Origin: Pseudomonas ekonensis
Lineage (GTDB): Bacteria; Pseudomonadota; Gammaproteobacteria; Pseudomonadales; Pseudomonadaceae
Length of the DNA: 64,000 nt
Direction of reading: 5' to 3'
Assembly: GCF_019145435.1 (NCBI RefSeq)
Contig: NZ_JAHSTS010000002.1
Coordinates: 1,426,001 to 1,490,000 of the forward strand
Part shown: piece after piece, positions 35,108 through 43,999 of the stretch
How the letters are laid out: the number at the start of each line of letters is the position of its first letter
Position numbering within the stretch: the stretch's first letter is position 1
Program-made: the position numbers and the translations under genes
Notes under the pieces: model-generated
Told to the model about the DNA's origin: nothing
The model's database searches: none
The model's input: the letters and a program-made list of their open reading frames with translations, nothing else

Positions 35108-35265
35108 GCAGCTACAAGCGACAAGCTACGAGCGGCAAGTGAAAAGCGCTGTAGGCTGTAGATATGGAAGCCAGCATTTAAGCAGCCGAAAGCCGCAAGC
35201 TTCAAGCGGCAAGTGATAAACACCCGTACCACTTGCCGCTTGCGGCTTGAAGCTTGTGCTGCTCC
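35108..35265. repeat. AAGC-rich palindromic repeats (family 2) between phoH and moaC
   Basis: Copies at 35108-35141 and 35183-35265 consist of GCTACAAGC, GCAAGCTTCAAGC and mirrored GCTTGAAGCTTG units. CACTTGCCGCTTGCGGCTTG mirrors the GCCGCAAGCTTCAAGCGGCA stretch, so a large hairpin is possible immediately after the phoH stop. Confidence 0.8.
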
Positions 35266-36660
35266 TTAGAGATGCGATTCGGCGTATTCGGCCAGAATCG
35301 AGCGAGGCACCCCTTGCAGGGTGATGTGCACGCCGTTGGGGAAGTCCTTGAAGCGTTCGGTCAGGTAGGTCAGCCCGGAGCTGGTCGCGGACAGGTAAGG
35401 GGTGTCGATCTGCGCCAGGTTGCCCAGGCACACCACTTTGGAACCGGCGCCGGCCCGGGTGATGATGGTCTTCATCTGGTGCGGCGTGAGGTTCTGGCAT
35501 TCGTCGATCAGGATCAGGCTCTGCTGGAAGCTGCGCCCGCGGATGTAGTTGAGCGACTTGAACTGCAGCGGCACCTTGCTGAGGATGTAGTCGACGCTGC
35601 CGTGGGTGCTTTCGTCATCCATGTGCAAGGCTTCGAGGTTGTCGGTGATGGCGCCGAGCCAAGGCTCCATCTTTTCCGCTTCGGTGCCCGGCAGGAAGCC
35701 GATCTCCTGGTCCAGCCCCTGCACGCTGCGGGTGGCGATGATGCGCCGGTAGCGCTTGCTGACCATGGTCTGCTCGATGGCGGCCGCCAGCGCCAGGATG
35801 GTCTTGCCGGAACCGGCGGCGCCGGACAGGTTGACCAGGTGGATGTCCGGGTCGAGCAAGGCGTACAGCGCCAGGCTCTGGTAGATGTCCCGTGGCTTGA
35901 GGCCCCAGGCTTCCTGGTGCAGCAGCGGTTCCTGGTGCAGGTCGAGGATCAGCAGCCGGTCCTCGTCGATCTCCTTGATCCAGCCGACGAACCCCTGCTC
36001 GTCGATGATGAACTCGTTGACGTGCACCGCCGGCAGGTTGTCGATCAGTTGCACCTGATGCCAGGTGCGGCCGTGGTCCTGGCGGGTCTCGACCTTGCTC
36101 ACGCGGTCCCAGAAGGAGCCGGTCATGTTGTGGTAGCCGTTGGGCAGCAGCGACACGTCGTCGACCAGCTGGTCGGTGCTGTAGTCTTCGGCCGCGATCC
36201 CGCAGGCCCGCGCCTTGAGGCGCATGTTGATGTCCTTGGTGACCAGCACGACCGGTTTCTTCGGGTCGCGGGTGTGCAGGTCGATCAACTGGTTGATGAT
36301 TTTGTTGTCGTTCAGGTGCTCCGGCAGAATCAGGTTCGGCTCGGCATGTTTGCTCATCAGAATCGACAGCAAGCCCTTGGGTCCGCTCTTGCCGCGCTGG
36401 ATCGGCACTCCCTGTTCAACGTCCTCCGGTGAAGCGTCCCCCAGGGTCTTGTCGATCAGCCGGATGGCCTGACGGCATTCGGCGGCCACGCTGTGATGCC
36501 CGCTCTTGAGCTTGTCCAGCTCTTCAAGCACGGTCATCGGGATCGCGACGTGGTGTTCTTCGAAATTCAGGAGGGCGTTTGGATCGTGAATCAATACGTT
36601 GGTATCGAGTACATAAAGGATTGGCTGGTTGGAAGAAGGGCTACGTCCGTGATCATCCAT
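35266..36660 (-). CDS. phoH: PhoH2-type PIN domain and PhoH ATPase fusion
   Basis: The 464-residue product joins an N-terminal PIN ribonuclease domain (about residues 12-140, with YVLDTNVLIHDPNAL) to a C-terminal PhoH ATPase domain (from about 255, Walker A GAAGSGKTILALAAA, Walker B ILIDECQNLTP). PhoH2 proteins of this build have RNA helicase and RNase activity in mycobacteria. No vapB-like antitoxin gene stands upstream, as is usual in pseudomonads. It may act in RNA quality control. Confidence 0.9.
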   Translation of the reverse strand: MDDHGRSPSSNQPILYVLDTNVLIHDPNALLNFEEHHVAIPMTVLEELDKLKSGHHSVAAECRQAIRLIDKTLGDASPEDVEQGVPIQRGKSGPKGLLSILMSKHAEPNLILPEHLNDNKIINQLIDLHTRDPKKPVVLVTKDINMRLKARACGIAAEDYSTDQLVDDVSLLPNGYHNMTGSFWDRVSKVETRQDHGRTWHQVQLIDNLPAVHVNEFIIDEQGFVGWIKEIDEDRLLILDLHQEPLLHQEAWGLKPRDIYQSLALYALLDPDIHLVNLSGAAGSGKTILALAAAIEQTMVSKRYRRIIATRSVQGLDQEIGFLPGTEAEKMEPWLGAITDNLEALHMDDESTHGSVDYILSKVPLQFKSLNYIRGRSFQQSLILIDECQNLTPHQMKTIITRAGAGSKVVCLGNLAQIDTPYLSATSSGLTYLTERFKDFPNGVHITLQGVPRSILAEYAESHL

Positions 36661-37008
36661 ACTCGGTCACCTTTGTGGGAGCCATTCGACGCAATACCTG
36701 GACGGTGCTGCGCCTCGAAGTGACTGCCGAACCCGTCCGCGCCCCTTGATCGGGAGGCCGGACGAACTGCACACAAATGGGTCTTGGGAGACGCCACCTG
36801 TGTCGCAGGTTTCGGCGGTCTGAGTTCGTAATACTCCAAAACCTGTGACAGAAAAAAGCACTTTGACGAATTTTTGAAGTTTATTTTGCAAAGTGACGAA
36901 AAGCCCTTGGCGGACCGCCCTGCCCCCGTTAGAGTCGGAAGTCCGCCTGCTTCAAATTCCTCTGAAAATTTACCCCGCACCCAATGTTTACGGGGCCTTC
37001 GTGCCTTG
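36661..37008. promoter_or_regulatory. Upstream region of phoH
   Basis: This 348-bp gap separates the phoH start from the end of the deacetylase-like gene; both are leftward. The part at 36840-36900 is AT-rich and contains CACTTTG (36859-36865) mirrored by CAAAGTG (36889-36895). No terminator for the deacetylase-like gene or clear promoter could be fixed. Confidence 0.35.
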
Positions 37009-38133
37009 TCAGCGAAACGCGTCCTGACAGTCTTCCCAGCCGATGCCGCTTTGCGCGGTCTGGGTGATGAGCCACGGCAACGCGGTCTTCACCGCATCCT
37101 GCTTCATGTTGAAATTGATCACCCCGTGCCGCCACAGCAGCATCAGGGTCAGCACCCGCTGCGCGCTCTGGCTGCCCTTGAGCTTGCCGGCGCCGTCCTG
37201 GGCGTCGATGTCCCACAGCGCCACTTGCAGGCCCTGGGCGTTGAAGAACGCCTGCGCGTCGCTGCGCCGCTGACCGTCCGGCGGGCGGAACAGCGGCACG
37301 TAGTTTTCCGGCAGCTTGCCTTTGACCAGGTCGGCGCTGCGGCGCACCGAGTCCTGCCAGTCCTGCCAATGGCTGTGGGAGCGGAACTCCCAGCCCTGCA
37401 CGCCCACGCACTGCTGCGAGAACGTCGCTTGCAGGCTGGCGACCGAATGCTCCGCCAGCCGCGCCTGGACATCCTTGCCCAGCACGAAGAACGTGCCGCT
37501 CAGGTTCGACTTGCGCAGGTACTCGGCCAGCCAGTCGGTGTTGTCCGGCTGCAGGTTGGCGGCGCTGTCGAAGCTCAGCAGGAACAAGCGGTCGTTCATC
37601 TCGTCGCCGTTGCGTTCGTAGTCGCCGAAACGGTCGATCTCGCTGCCGGTCTGCGGAAACAGCGCGGCCTTGCGCAGCAGCTCGTCCAGGTACTGGGCAT
37701 GGAAGGTGCGGCTCGGTTCGGCCCACTTGATGTAGTAGCTCTCCTCGCCGAGCTGGAACTTGCCGGCCTGCTCGCGCAGGGTCGGCACGTCTTCGACCAG
37801 GAAGCAGAACGAAGCGTCCTGGTCGCAGCTCTGCTGGGCGTGGTCGTAGCCGTTGAACAACCGTTGCCAGAGCCGCCCGCGCAGGCGGTTGACGGCGTCC
37901 ATGTTGACCGTGCGCAGCCCCAGGCGCTGGGCCAGCGCGGCCTCGTCCAGCGCTTCGCTGGCCAGCAGCCCCCGGGCGAAGGTGAGGATCTCCGCCCGCG
38001 AGGCCACGTCGAAGAGGGTCGGATTCTTCAGTTGCTCCGGCCAGGTGCCGCGGTCCAGCGTCGCCGGATCGCCGGGCGCCGCCAGGGCCCCGACACTCAA
38101 CAACCACGCCCAAAGGAATAGAACGATACGCAA
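37009..38133 (-). CDS. Secreted polysaccharide-deacetylase-like protein
   Basis: The 374-residue product starts at TTG 38133 with GGAG eight bases upstream, giving a clean signal peptide (MRIVLFLWAWLLSVGALAAP). The NodB-like domain spans about residues 140-365: SFDSAANLQPDN, GTFFVLG, HSHWQDW, FRPPDGQRRSD, LWDIDAQDG. The usual metal ligands look degenerate: the Asp-Asp motif reads SFDSA and the terminal Leu-His motif reads INFNM. It may be an inactive or diverged carbohydrate-binding relative. It lies between phoH and yaaA with its own start region. Confidence 0.8.
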   Translation of the reverse strand: MRIVLFLWAWLLSVGALAAPGDPATLDRGTWPEQLKNPTLFDVASRAEILTFARGLLASEALDEAALAQRLGLRTVNMDAVNRLRGRLWQRLFNGYDHAQQSCDQDASFCFLVEDVPTLREQAGKFQLGEESYYIKWAEPSRTFHAQYLDELLRKAALFPQTGSEIDRFGDYERNGDEMNDRLFLLSFDSAANLQPDNTDWLAEYLRKSNLSGTFFVLGKDVQARLAEHSVASLQATFSQQCVGVQGWEFRSHSHWQDWQDSVRRSADLVKGKLPENYVPLFRPPDGQRRSDAQAFFNAQGLQVALWDIDAQDGAGKLKGSQSAQRVLTLMLLWRHGVINFNMKQDAVKTALPWLITQTAQSGIGWEDCQDAFR

Positions 38134-38298
38134 AGGGATGTCTCCATAACAAAACCCGCGCGGCACTATAGCCGATAAGGCGTCGGCGGCGGTTCCCCGC
38201 GGGATTGCGGACAACCATCGATCACCTATCGGACTCATAGCTGGAGTCAACCCGGCCAACCCCCTAGAATCGCCGCCACGATCAAAGGAGACGACTGC

Positions 38299-39078
38299 AT
38301 GCTGATGGTGATTTCCCCCGCCAAGACCCTCGACTACGAAACGCCGCCGGCGACCTCGCGCTTCACCCAGCCGCAATACCTCGACCATTCCCAGGAGCTG
38401 ATCCAGCAACTGCGCGAACTCAGTCCGGCGCAGATCAGCGAGCTGATGCACGTCTCCGACAAGATCGGCGGCCTCAACGCCGCGCGCTTCGGCAGCTGGA
38501 CGCCGGCCTTCACCCCGGACAACGCCAAGCAGGCGCTGCTGGCGTTCAAGGGTGACGTCTACACCGGGCTCGACGCCCAGACCTTCAGCGAAGCCGATTT
38601 CGACCACGCGCAGCGGCACCTGCGCATGCTGTCCGGCCTCTACGGCCTGCTGCGCCCCCTTGACCTGATGCAGCCGTACCGGCTGGAGATGGGCACCAAG
38701 CTGGCCAACGCCCGGGGCAAGGACCTTTACGCGTTCTGGGGCACGCGCATCAGCGAGTGGCTCAACGAAGCGCTGGCCGACCAGGGCGACGACGTGCTGC
38801 TCAACCTGGCGTCCAACGAGTACTTCTCGGCGGTCAAGCGCTCCGCCCTGAATGCGCGGATCATCAACACCGAGTTCAAGGACCTGAAGAACGGCCAGTA
38901 CAAGATCATCAGCTTCTACGCCAAGAAGGCCCGGGGCCTGATGAGCCGTTTCGTCATTCAGGAACGCATCAACGATCCCGCCGCATTGAAGCAGTTCGAT
39001 GTCCAGGGTTACCGCTACAGCGCCGAACAGTCGAAACCGGACAATCTGGTGTTCCTGCGCGACCACGCCCCCGAATGA
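38299..39078 (+). CDS. yaaA: Peroxide stress protein YaaA
   Basis: YaaA lowers free intracellular iron and protects DNA during hydrogen peroxide stress. The 259-residue product begins [20 protein letters not shown] and has the family segments [21 protein letters not shown] and [11 protein letters not shown]. Length is normal. It diverges from the deacetylase-like gene and is followed by a 17-bp perfect hairpin. Confidence 0.97.
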   Translation: MLMVISPAKTLDYETPPATSRFTQPQYLDHSQELIQQLRELSPAQISELMHVSDKIGGLNAARFGSWTPAFTPDNAKQALLAFKGDVYTGLDAQTFSEADFDHAQRHLRMLSGLYGLLRPLDLMQPYRLEMGTKLANARGKDLYAFWGTRISEWLNEALADQGDDVLLNLASNEYFSAVKRSALNARIINTEFKDLKNGQYKIISFYAKKARGLMSRFVIQERINDPAALKQFDVQGYRYSAEQSKPDNLVFLRDHAPE

Positions 39079-39082
39079 AGCA

Positions 39083-39126
39083 TGCGCGGTGCACGACTCT
39101 TTATTGAAGGAGTCGTGCACCGCGCA
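39083..39126. terminator. Perfect 17-bp hairpin after yaaA
   Basis: TGCGCGGTGCACGACTC (39083-39099) pairs perfectly with 39110-39126 around a 10-base loop, starting 5 bases after the yaaA stop. No T-run follows directly, so it may act as an RNA stabiliser or a weak terminator. Confidence 0.65.
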
Positions 39127-39886
39127 CGACGTCAAAAATCCCCCGCCCCTTTTCGCCATTTCGTTGGCGCCATAAAAACATCGCCCCTCTTCCTAACGTT
39201 TGTTTCACTCGACAGGTGTCATTTTTTTCAGTAGTGGCACGCACTTTTTTTCAAAGTAATGGCATAAAACCATCCCCCGCGATTATCCGCCTATATATAA
39301 AGGGCGAAATCGAAAGTGCTATCAATATGAAAGCAGTGCCATCTTTTTCAATATTTCAAGAAATTTCAGATTTCAGGATGAACGGGCCGGAACTATGTCC
39401 TGCTGCGTAGCTCATACCACCGGTAACGATTCTCGCCGAATCTGTACGAGATAACTTACGCAGATGAACGTTCGCTGTAACCAAGTTGCCACAACAACTT
39501 TCACAGCGACTTCACTTGTTTAGGCAAAGACCAAAGACGGGAAATACGCACCCTGAACATTCCCTGCAAGGCCAAGGCTGCGCCCCTGCAAGCGCGCTCG
39601 CCAGAGCGCTGAACCGCCCGGACTGCGGGTGTTTCGCCTGACACCGGGCAGGCATGTCGACTGAGCGGCCCGCCTTCGGACGAAGGTTTTGCCGCCTGTC
39701 GGGGCAAGTCACAACAATAAGGCCTAGTTGCGCACAACTTGAGTGCACTTATTTAGCCACTCGAAACTTACATTGCCGAAACACGGCACTGTCGTGCCTG
39801 CAAGACGCACTTTCGAGTGCACCATGACCGCTGGAACCATTAACTCCGGCCATCTAATGGCTTGATAAAACACAGAGGTAATTGCG
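39127..39886 (+). promoter_or_regulatory. Long AT-rich control region upstream of algD
   Basis: About 760 bp without a credible gene precede algD, far longer and AT-richer (39160-39380) than other gaps here. In P. aeruginosa the equivalent region carries widely spaced AlgR, AmrZ and other sites and a long leader. I see TATATATAAA near 39291, TGGCAT near 39262, and a probable AlgU promoter at 39390. A 64-codon open frame at 39216-39410 has no coding character. Confidence 0.6.
39390..39416 (+). promoter_or_regulatory. Candidate AlgU (sigma-22) promoter of algD
   Basis: GAACTA (39390-39395) and TCATA (39412-39416) stand 16 bases apart, close to the AlgU consensus GAACTT-N16/17-TCTGA. The following ACCACCGG resembles the start region of the P. 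aeruginosa algD transcript. This would give a leader of about 465 bases. Confidence 0.5.
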
Positions 39887-41203
39887 ATGCGCATCAGCAT
39901 TTTTGGTTTGGGTTACGTTGGCGCGGTATGTGCCGGTTGCCTGTCTGCACGGGGCCACGACGTGGTCGGCGTCGATGTCGCCAAAGACAAGATCGACATG
40001 ATCAACGCCGGCAAATCCCCCATCGTCGAACCGGGCCTGGGCGAACTGCTGGCGCAGGGCATCCAGACCGGCCGCCTGCGCGGCACCACCGACTTCGCCG
40101 AGGCGATCCGCGCCACCGACCTGTCGATGATCTGCGTCGGCACGCCGAGCAAGAAGAACGGTGACCTGGAACTGAACTACATCGAGGCGGTGTGCCGCGA
40201 GATCGGTTTCGTGCTGCGCGAGAAGTCCACCCGCCACACCATCGTGGTGCGCAGCACCGTGCTGCCGGGCACCGTCGCCAACGTGGTGATCCCGATCCTC
40301 GAAGACTGCTCCGGCAAGAAGGCCGGCGTCGACTTCGGCGTGGCGGTCAACCCTGAGTTCCTGCGCGAAAGCACCGCGATCAAGGACTACGACTTCCCGC
40401 CGATGACCGTCATCGGCGAGTTCGACGCCGCTTCGGGCGACGTCCTGCAATCGCTGTACGAAGAGCTCGACGCGCCGATCATCCGCAAGGACATCGCCGT
40501 CGCCGAGATGATCAAGTACACCTGCAACGTCTGGCACGCCACCAAGGTGACCTTCGCCAACGAGATCGGCAACATCGCCAAGGCCGTCGGCGTCGACGGC
40601 CGTGAGGTGATGGACGTGGTCTGCCAGGACAAGACCCTCAACCTGTCCCAGTACTACATGCGTCCGGGCTTCGCCTTCGGCGGCTCGTGCCTGCCCAAGG
40701 ACGTGCGCGCCCTGACCTACCGCGCCGGTTCCCTGGACGTGGAGGCGCCGCTGCTCAACTCGCTGATGCGCAGCAACGAATCCCAGGTGCAGAACGCCTT
40801 CGACATCGTCGAAAGCCACGACAAGCGCAAGGTCGCCCTGCTCGGCCTGAGCTTCAAGGCCGGCACCGACGACCTGCGCGAAAGCCCGCTGGTGGAACTG
40901 GCCGAGATGCTGATCGGCAAGGGCTACGACCTGAGCATCTACGACAGCAACGTCGAATACGCCCGCGTCCACGGCGCGAACAAGGACTACATCGAGTCGA
41001 AGATCCCCCATGTGTCGTCCCTGCTCAATGCGGACTTCGACTCGGTCATCGACAACTCCGACGTGATCATCCTGGGCAACCGCGACGAGAAGTTCCGCTC
41101 CCTGGCCCAACAGGTGCCGGACGGCAAGCAGGTCATCGACCTGGTGGGCTTCATGGCCCGGGCCACCCACGCCGGCAGCCGCACCGAAGGGATTTGCTGG
41201 TAA
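39887..41203 (+). CDS. algD: GDP-mannose 6-dehydrogenase
   Basis: AlgD oxidises GDP-mannose to GDP-mannuronic acid with two NAD+, the committing step of alginate synthesis. The 438-residue product has the Rossmann motif [11 protein letters not shown] at the N-terminus and the catalytic cysteine in GGSCLPKD (Cys268). It is the first gene of the twelve-gene alginate operon, behind a long regulatory leader. An AAGC-rich inverted repeat separates it from alg8. Confidence 0.99.
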   Translation: MRISIFGLGYVGAVCAGCLSARGHDVVGVDVAKDKIDMINAGKSPIVEPGLGELLAQGIQTGRLRGTTDFAEAIRATDLSMICVGTPSKKNGDLELNYIEAVCREIGFVLREKSTRHTIVVRSTVLPGTVANVVIPILEDCSGKKAGVDFGVAVNPEFLRESTAIKDYDFPPMTVIGEFDAASGDVLQSLYEELDAPIIRKDIAVAEMIKYTCNVWHATKVTFANEIGNIAKAVGVDGREVMDVVCQDKTLNLSQYYMRPGFAFGGSCLPKDVRALTYRAGSLDVEAPLLNSLMRSNESQVQNAFDIVESHDKRKVALLGLSFKAGTDDLRESPLVELAEMLIGKGYDLSIYDSNVEYARVHGANKDYIESKIPHVSSLLNADFDSVIDNSDVIILGNRDEKFRSLAQQVPDGKQVIDLVGFMARATHAGSRTEGICW

Positions 41204-41208
41204 GGCGG

Positions 41209-41277
41209 CAGCAAGCTTCAAGCTACAAGCCGTAAGCAAAAGCACCTCGCTTGAAGCTTGCGGCTTGGAGCTTGCAA
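41209..41277. repeat. AAGC-rich inverted repeat (family 2) between algD and alg8
   Basis: GCAAGCTTCAAGC (41211-41223) and GCTTGAAGCTTGC (41249-41261) are perfect 13-bp arms around a 25-base loop. Further CTTGCGGCTTGGAGCTTGC units follow. It starts 6 bases after the algD stop. Confidence 0.85.
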
Positions 41278-41297
41278 CTGACTCCAGGACGTTCCTC

Positions 41298-42779
41298 ATG
41301 CCCAGACTCAAACATTTTTTTCTGCAAGCGGCCGGCTGGCTTTTGTTTCTGAGCCTGCTGATGGGCCTGGCCCTGATGCTGCCCGTGTCCACGTTCGACG
41401 CCGAGTCGAAGGACTTCATTTTCCTGATCGGCGCCGTGGGCATCTGGCGCTACTCGATGGGCGCCACCCACTTCGTGCGCGGCATGACTTTCCTGTACAT
41501 CGTCTACCCGCACCTGCGGCGCAAGGTGCGCAAGCTGGGCGAAGCGGCCGATCCGTCCCACGTGTTCCTGATGGTCACCAGTTTCCGCATCGACGCGCTG
41601 ACCACCGCCCAGGTCTACGGCTCGGTGATCCGCGAGGCCATCGACTGCGGCCTGCCGACCACCGTGGTCTGCTCCATCGTCGAGATGTCCGATGAACTGC
41701 TGGTCAAGAGCCTGTGGGCGCGGATGAACCCGCCGGAGCGGGTCACGCTGGACTTCGTGCGCATTCCCGGCACCGGCAAGCGCGACGGCCTGGCCTACGG
41801 CTTCCGTGCGATCTCCCGGCACCTGCCCGACGACCGCGCCGTGGTGGCCGTGATCGACGGCGACACCGTGCTGGGCGAAGGCGTGGTGCGCAAGACCGTG
41901 CCGTGGTTCCAGCTGTTCGGCAACGTCGGCGGCCTGACCACCAACGAATTCTGCGAAGTGCGCGGCGGCTACGTCATGAGCGAATGGCACAAGCTGCGCT
42001 TCGCCCAGCGCCACATCAACATGTGCTCGATGGCCCTGTCCAAGCGCGTGCTGACCATGACCGGTCGCATGTCGGTGTTCCGCGCCACCGTGGTCACCAA
42101 CCCGGAGTTCATCGCCGACGTCGAGAGCGACTCGCTGCAGCACTGGCGCCTGGGCCGCTTCAAGTTCCTCACCGGCGACGACAAGTCGAGCTGGTTCAGC
42201 CTGATGCGCCTGGGCTACGACACCTTCTACGTGCCGGACGCGGCGATCAACACCGTCGAGCACCCGCCGGAGAAGAGCTTCATCAAGGCCAGCCGCAAGC
42301 TGATGTTCCGCTGGTACGGCAACAACCTGCGGCAGAACTCCCGCGCCCTCGGCCTGGGCATCCGCCGCCTCGGGCTCTTCACCTCGGTGGTGCTGTTCGA
42401 CCAGCGCGTGTCGATGTGGACGTCCCTGCTGGGCCTGACCGTGGCGGTCATCGCCAGCTTCAAGTACGGCACCGCGTTCATCCTCGTGTACCTGCTGTGG
42501 ATCGGCATCACCCGCCTGATCCTGACCCTGCTGCTGTCGTGCTCCGGACACCGGATCGGCCCGGCCTACCCGGCGATCCTCTATTACAACCAGATCGTCG
42601 GCGCGCTGGTGAAGATCTACGTGTTCTTCCGCCTCGACCAACAGTCCTGGACCCGCCAACCCACCTCGCTGTCCCGTGACCTCGCCAGCTTTCAACGTTG
42701 GTTCAACACCTGGTCGTCTCGGACCATGACCTTCTCCGCCGGCAGCATTTTCGTCGCCGTGCTGCTGATGATGGTCTGA
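41298..42779 (+). CDS. alg8: Alginate polymerase Alg8
   Basis: Alg8 is the inner-membrane family-2 glycosyltransferase that polymerises mannuronate from GDP-mannuronate. The 493-residue product begins [20 protein letters not shown], has two N-terminal membrane segments, a cytosolic catalytic domain with VIDGDTV and LTGDDKSSW, and several C-terminal membrane segments. I chose ATG 41298 with CAGGA upstream; a longer frame begins inside the repeat. It works with Alg44, encoded next. Confidence 0.97.
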   Translation: MPRLKHFFLQAAGWLLFLSLLMGLALMLPVSTFDAESKDFIFLIGAVGIWRYSMGATHFVRGMTFLYIVYPHLRRKVRKLGEAADPSHVFLMVTSFRIDALTTAQVYGSVIREAIDCGLPTTVVCSIVEMSDELLVKSLWARMNPPERVTLDFVRIPGTGKRDGLAYGFRAISRHLPDDRAVVAVIDGDTVLGEGVVRKTVPWFQLFGNVGGLTTNEFCEVRGGYVMSEWHKLRFAQRHINMCSMALSKRVLTMTGRMSVFRATVVTNPEFIADVESDSLQHWRLGRFKFLTGDDKSSWFSLMRLGYDTFYVPDAAINTVEHPPEKSFIKASRKLMFRWYGNNLRQNSRALGLGIRRLGLFTSVVLFDQRVSMWTSLLGLTVAVIASFKYGTAFILVYLLWIGITRLILTLLLSCSGHRIGPAYPAILYYNQIVGALVKIYVFFRLDQQSWTRQPTSLSRDLASFQRWFNTWSSRTMTFSAGSIFVAVLLMMV

Positions 42780-42814
42780 CCCGCCTCTCTTGGATTAACA
42801 AGGAAACCGCTCCC

Positions 42815-43984
42815 ATGAATACCGCCGTCAACGTCAACGTAGTCCATGAATCCGAAGCCCAGCGCCAGCATGCACGGGTGAAGATCCCGGCCAAGCTGCG
42901 CTTCTTCGGCCCCGACCGCACGCCGGTCGAGGCGCGGGTCATCGACCTGTCGGCCGGCGGCCTGGCGTTCAACGCCGGTCAGTTGCCGCTCAAGGTCGGC
43001 GACGTGCACAAGGCGCGCCTGCAGTTCGTCATCGACAACCTCGGCCTGGCGATGGACGTCGAGATGCAGGTGCGCTCCCACGACCGCCAGACCGGCCGCA
43101 CCGGCTGCCAGTTCCAGAACCTGGAGCCGCGGGACATCGCCACCTTGCGCCACCTGATCACCTCGCACCTGGCCGGCGACATCGTCAGCATCGGCGAAGT
43201 GCTGGCGACCCTGCAGCGCGACAACTTCACCAAGGCGCGCAAGACCAAGGACGGCGGCCACGGCATGACCCCGTTCGGGCGCCTGAAGGCGGTGACCTTC
43301 AGCCTCGGCGTGTTCGTCGTCGGCCTGGCCGCGTTCGGCTTCATCGCCAAATCGGTGTACGGCATGTACTTCGTCAGCCACGCCCAGGCCGGCCTGGTCA
43401 GCGTGCCGGCCATGAACATCACCATGCCCCGCGACGGCACCGTGCAGAGCCTGGTGAAGTCCGACGGCGTCGCCGCCAAGGGCGCGCCGCTGGCGACCTT
43501 CAGCACCAGCATGCTCGACGTGCTCAAGGGCCACCTGGACGAAGACCAGTTGCAGCCGGCCAAGGTCGAAGAGCTGTTCGGCAAGCAGATGACCGGCACC
43601 CTCACCTCGCCGTGCGACTGCACCGTGGCCCGTCAGCTGGTGGCCGACGGTCAGTACGCCAGCAAGGGCGACGTGATCTTCGAACTGGTGCCGCGCAACA
43701 CCCAGGCCACCGTCGATGCGCGCTTCTCCTACCGCCAGTTCGGCGACGTGCGTCCGGGCACCCCGGTGAGCTTCCAGATCGCCGGCGACGACAAGGTCCG
43801 CAGCGGCAAGATCGTGCGCAGCGCCAGCCTCAAGAGCGAAGACCTGTCCTCGGACATCCGCGTGCAGATCCAGCCGGACGAGCCGCTGGACAGCACCTTC
43901 GCCGGCCGCCCGGTGGAAGTGAACAGCGACCGCGGCCCGAACCTGAACTGGCTGATCGACAAAGCCATGGCCCACGGCCTTTAA
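42815..43984 (+). CDS. alg44: Alginate c-di-GMP receptor Alg44
   Basis: Alg44 binds cyclic di-GMP and activates Alg8. The 389-residue product has a PilZ domain with the full binding motif R17, R21, D44 and S46 (RQHARVK and IDLSAGG), a membrane helix at about residues 160-180, and a periplasmic HlyD-like domain (MNITMPRDGTVQSLVKSDG). ATG 42815 gives exactly the family length. It leaves alg8 by 35 bp and precedes algK by 15 bp. Confidence 0.97.
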   Translation: MNTAVNVNVVHESEAQRQHARVKIPAKLRFFGPDRTPVEARVIDLSAGGLAFNAGQLPLKVGDVHKARLQFVIDNLGLAMDVEMQVRSHDRQTGRTGCQFQNLEPRDIATLRHLITSHLAGDIVSIGEVLATLQRDNFTKARKTKDGGHGMTPFGRLKAVTFSLGVFVVGLAAFGFIAKSVYGMYFVSHAQAGLVSVPAMNITMPRDGTVQSLVKSDGVAAKGAPLATFSTSMLDVLKGHLDEDQLQPAKVEELFGKQMTGTLTSPCDCTVARQLVADGQYASKGDVIFELVPRNTQATVDARFSYRQFGDVRPGTPVSFQIAGDDKVRSGKIVRSASLKSEDLSSDIRVQIQPDEPLDSTFAGRPVEVNSDRGPNLNWLIDKAMAHGL

Positions 43985-43999
43985 GTCGAGGACACGCCT

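Noticed and set aside
39235..39252. TGGCAC followed by a T-rich stretch as a sigma-54 promoter for algD
   Set aside because: The -24 half is fine but the -12 half lacks the required GC at proper spacing.
39216..39410. 64-codon frame in the algD upstream region
   Set aside because: Composition is AT-rich and unlike neighbouring genes, there is no ribosome site, and it overlaps the probable AlgU promoter.
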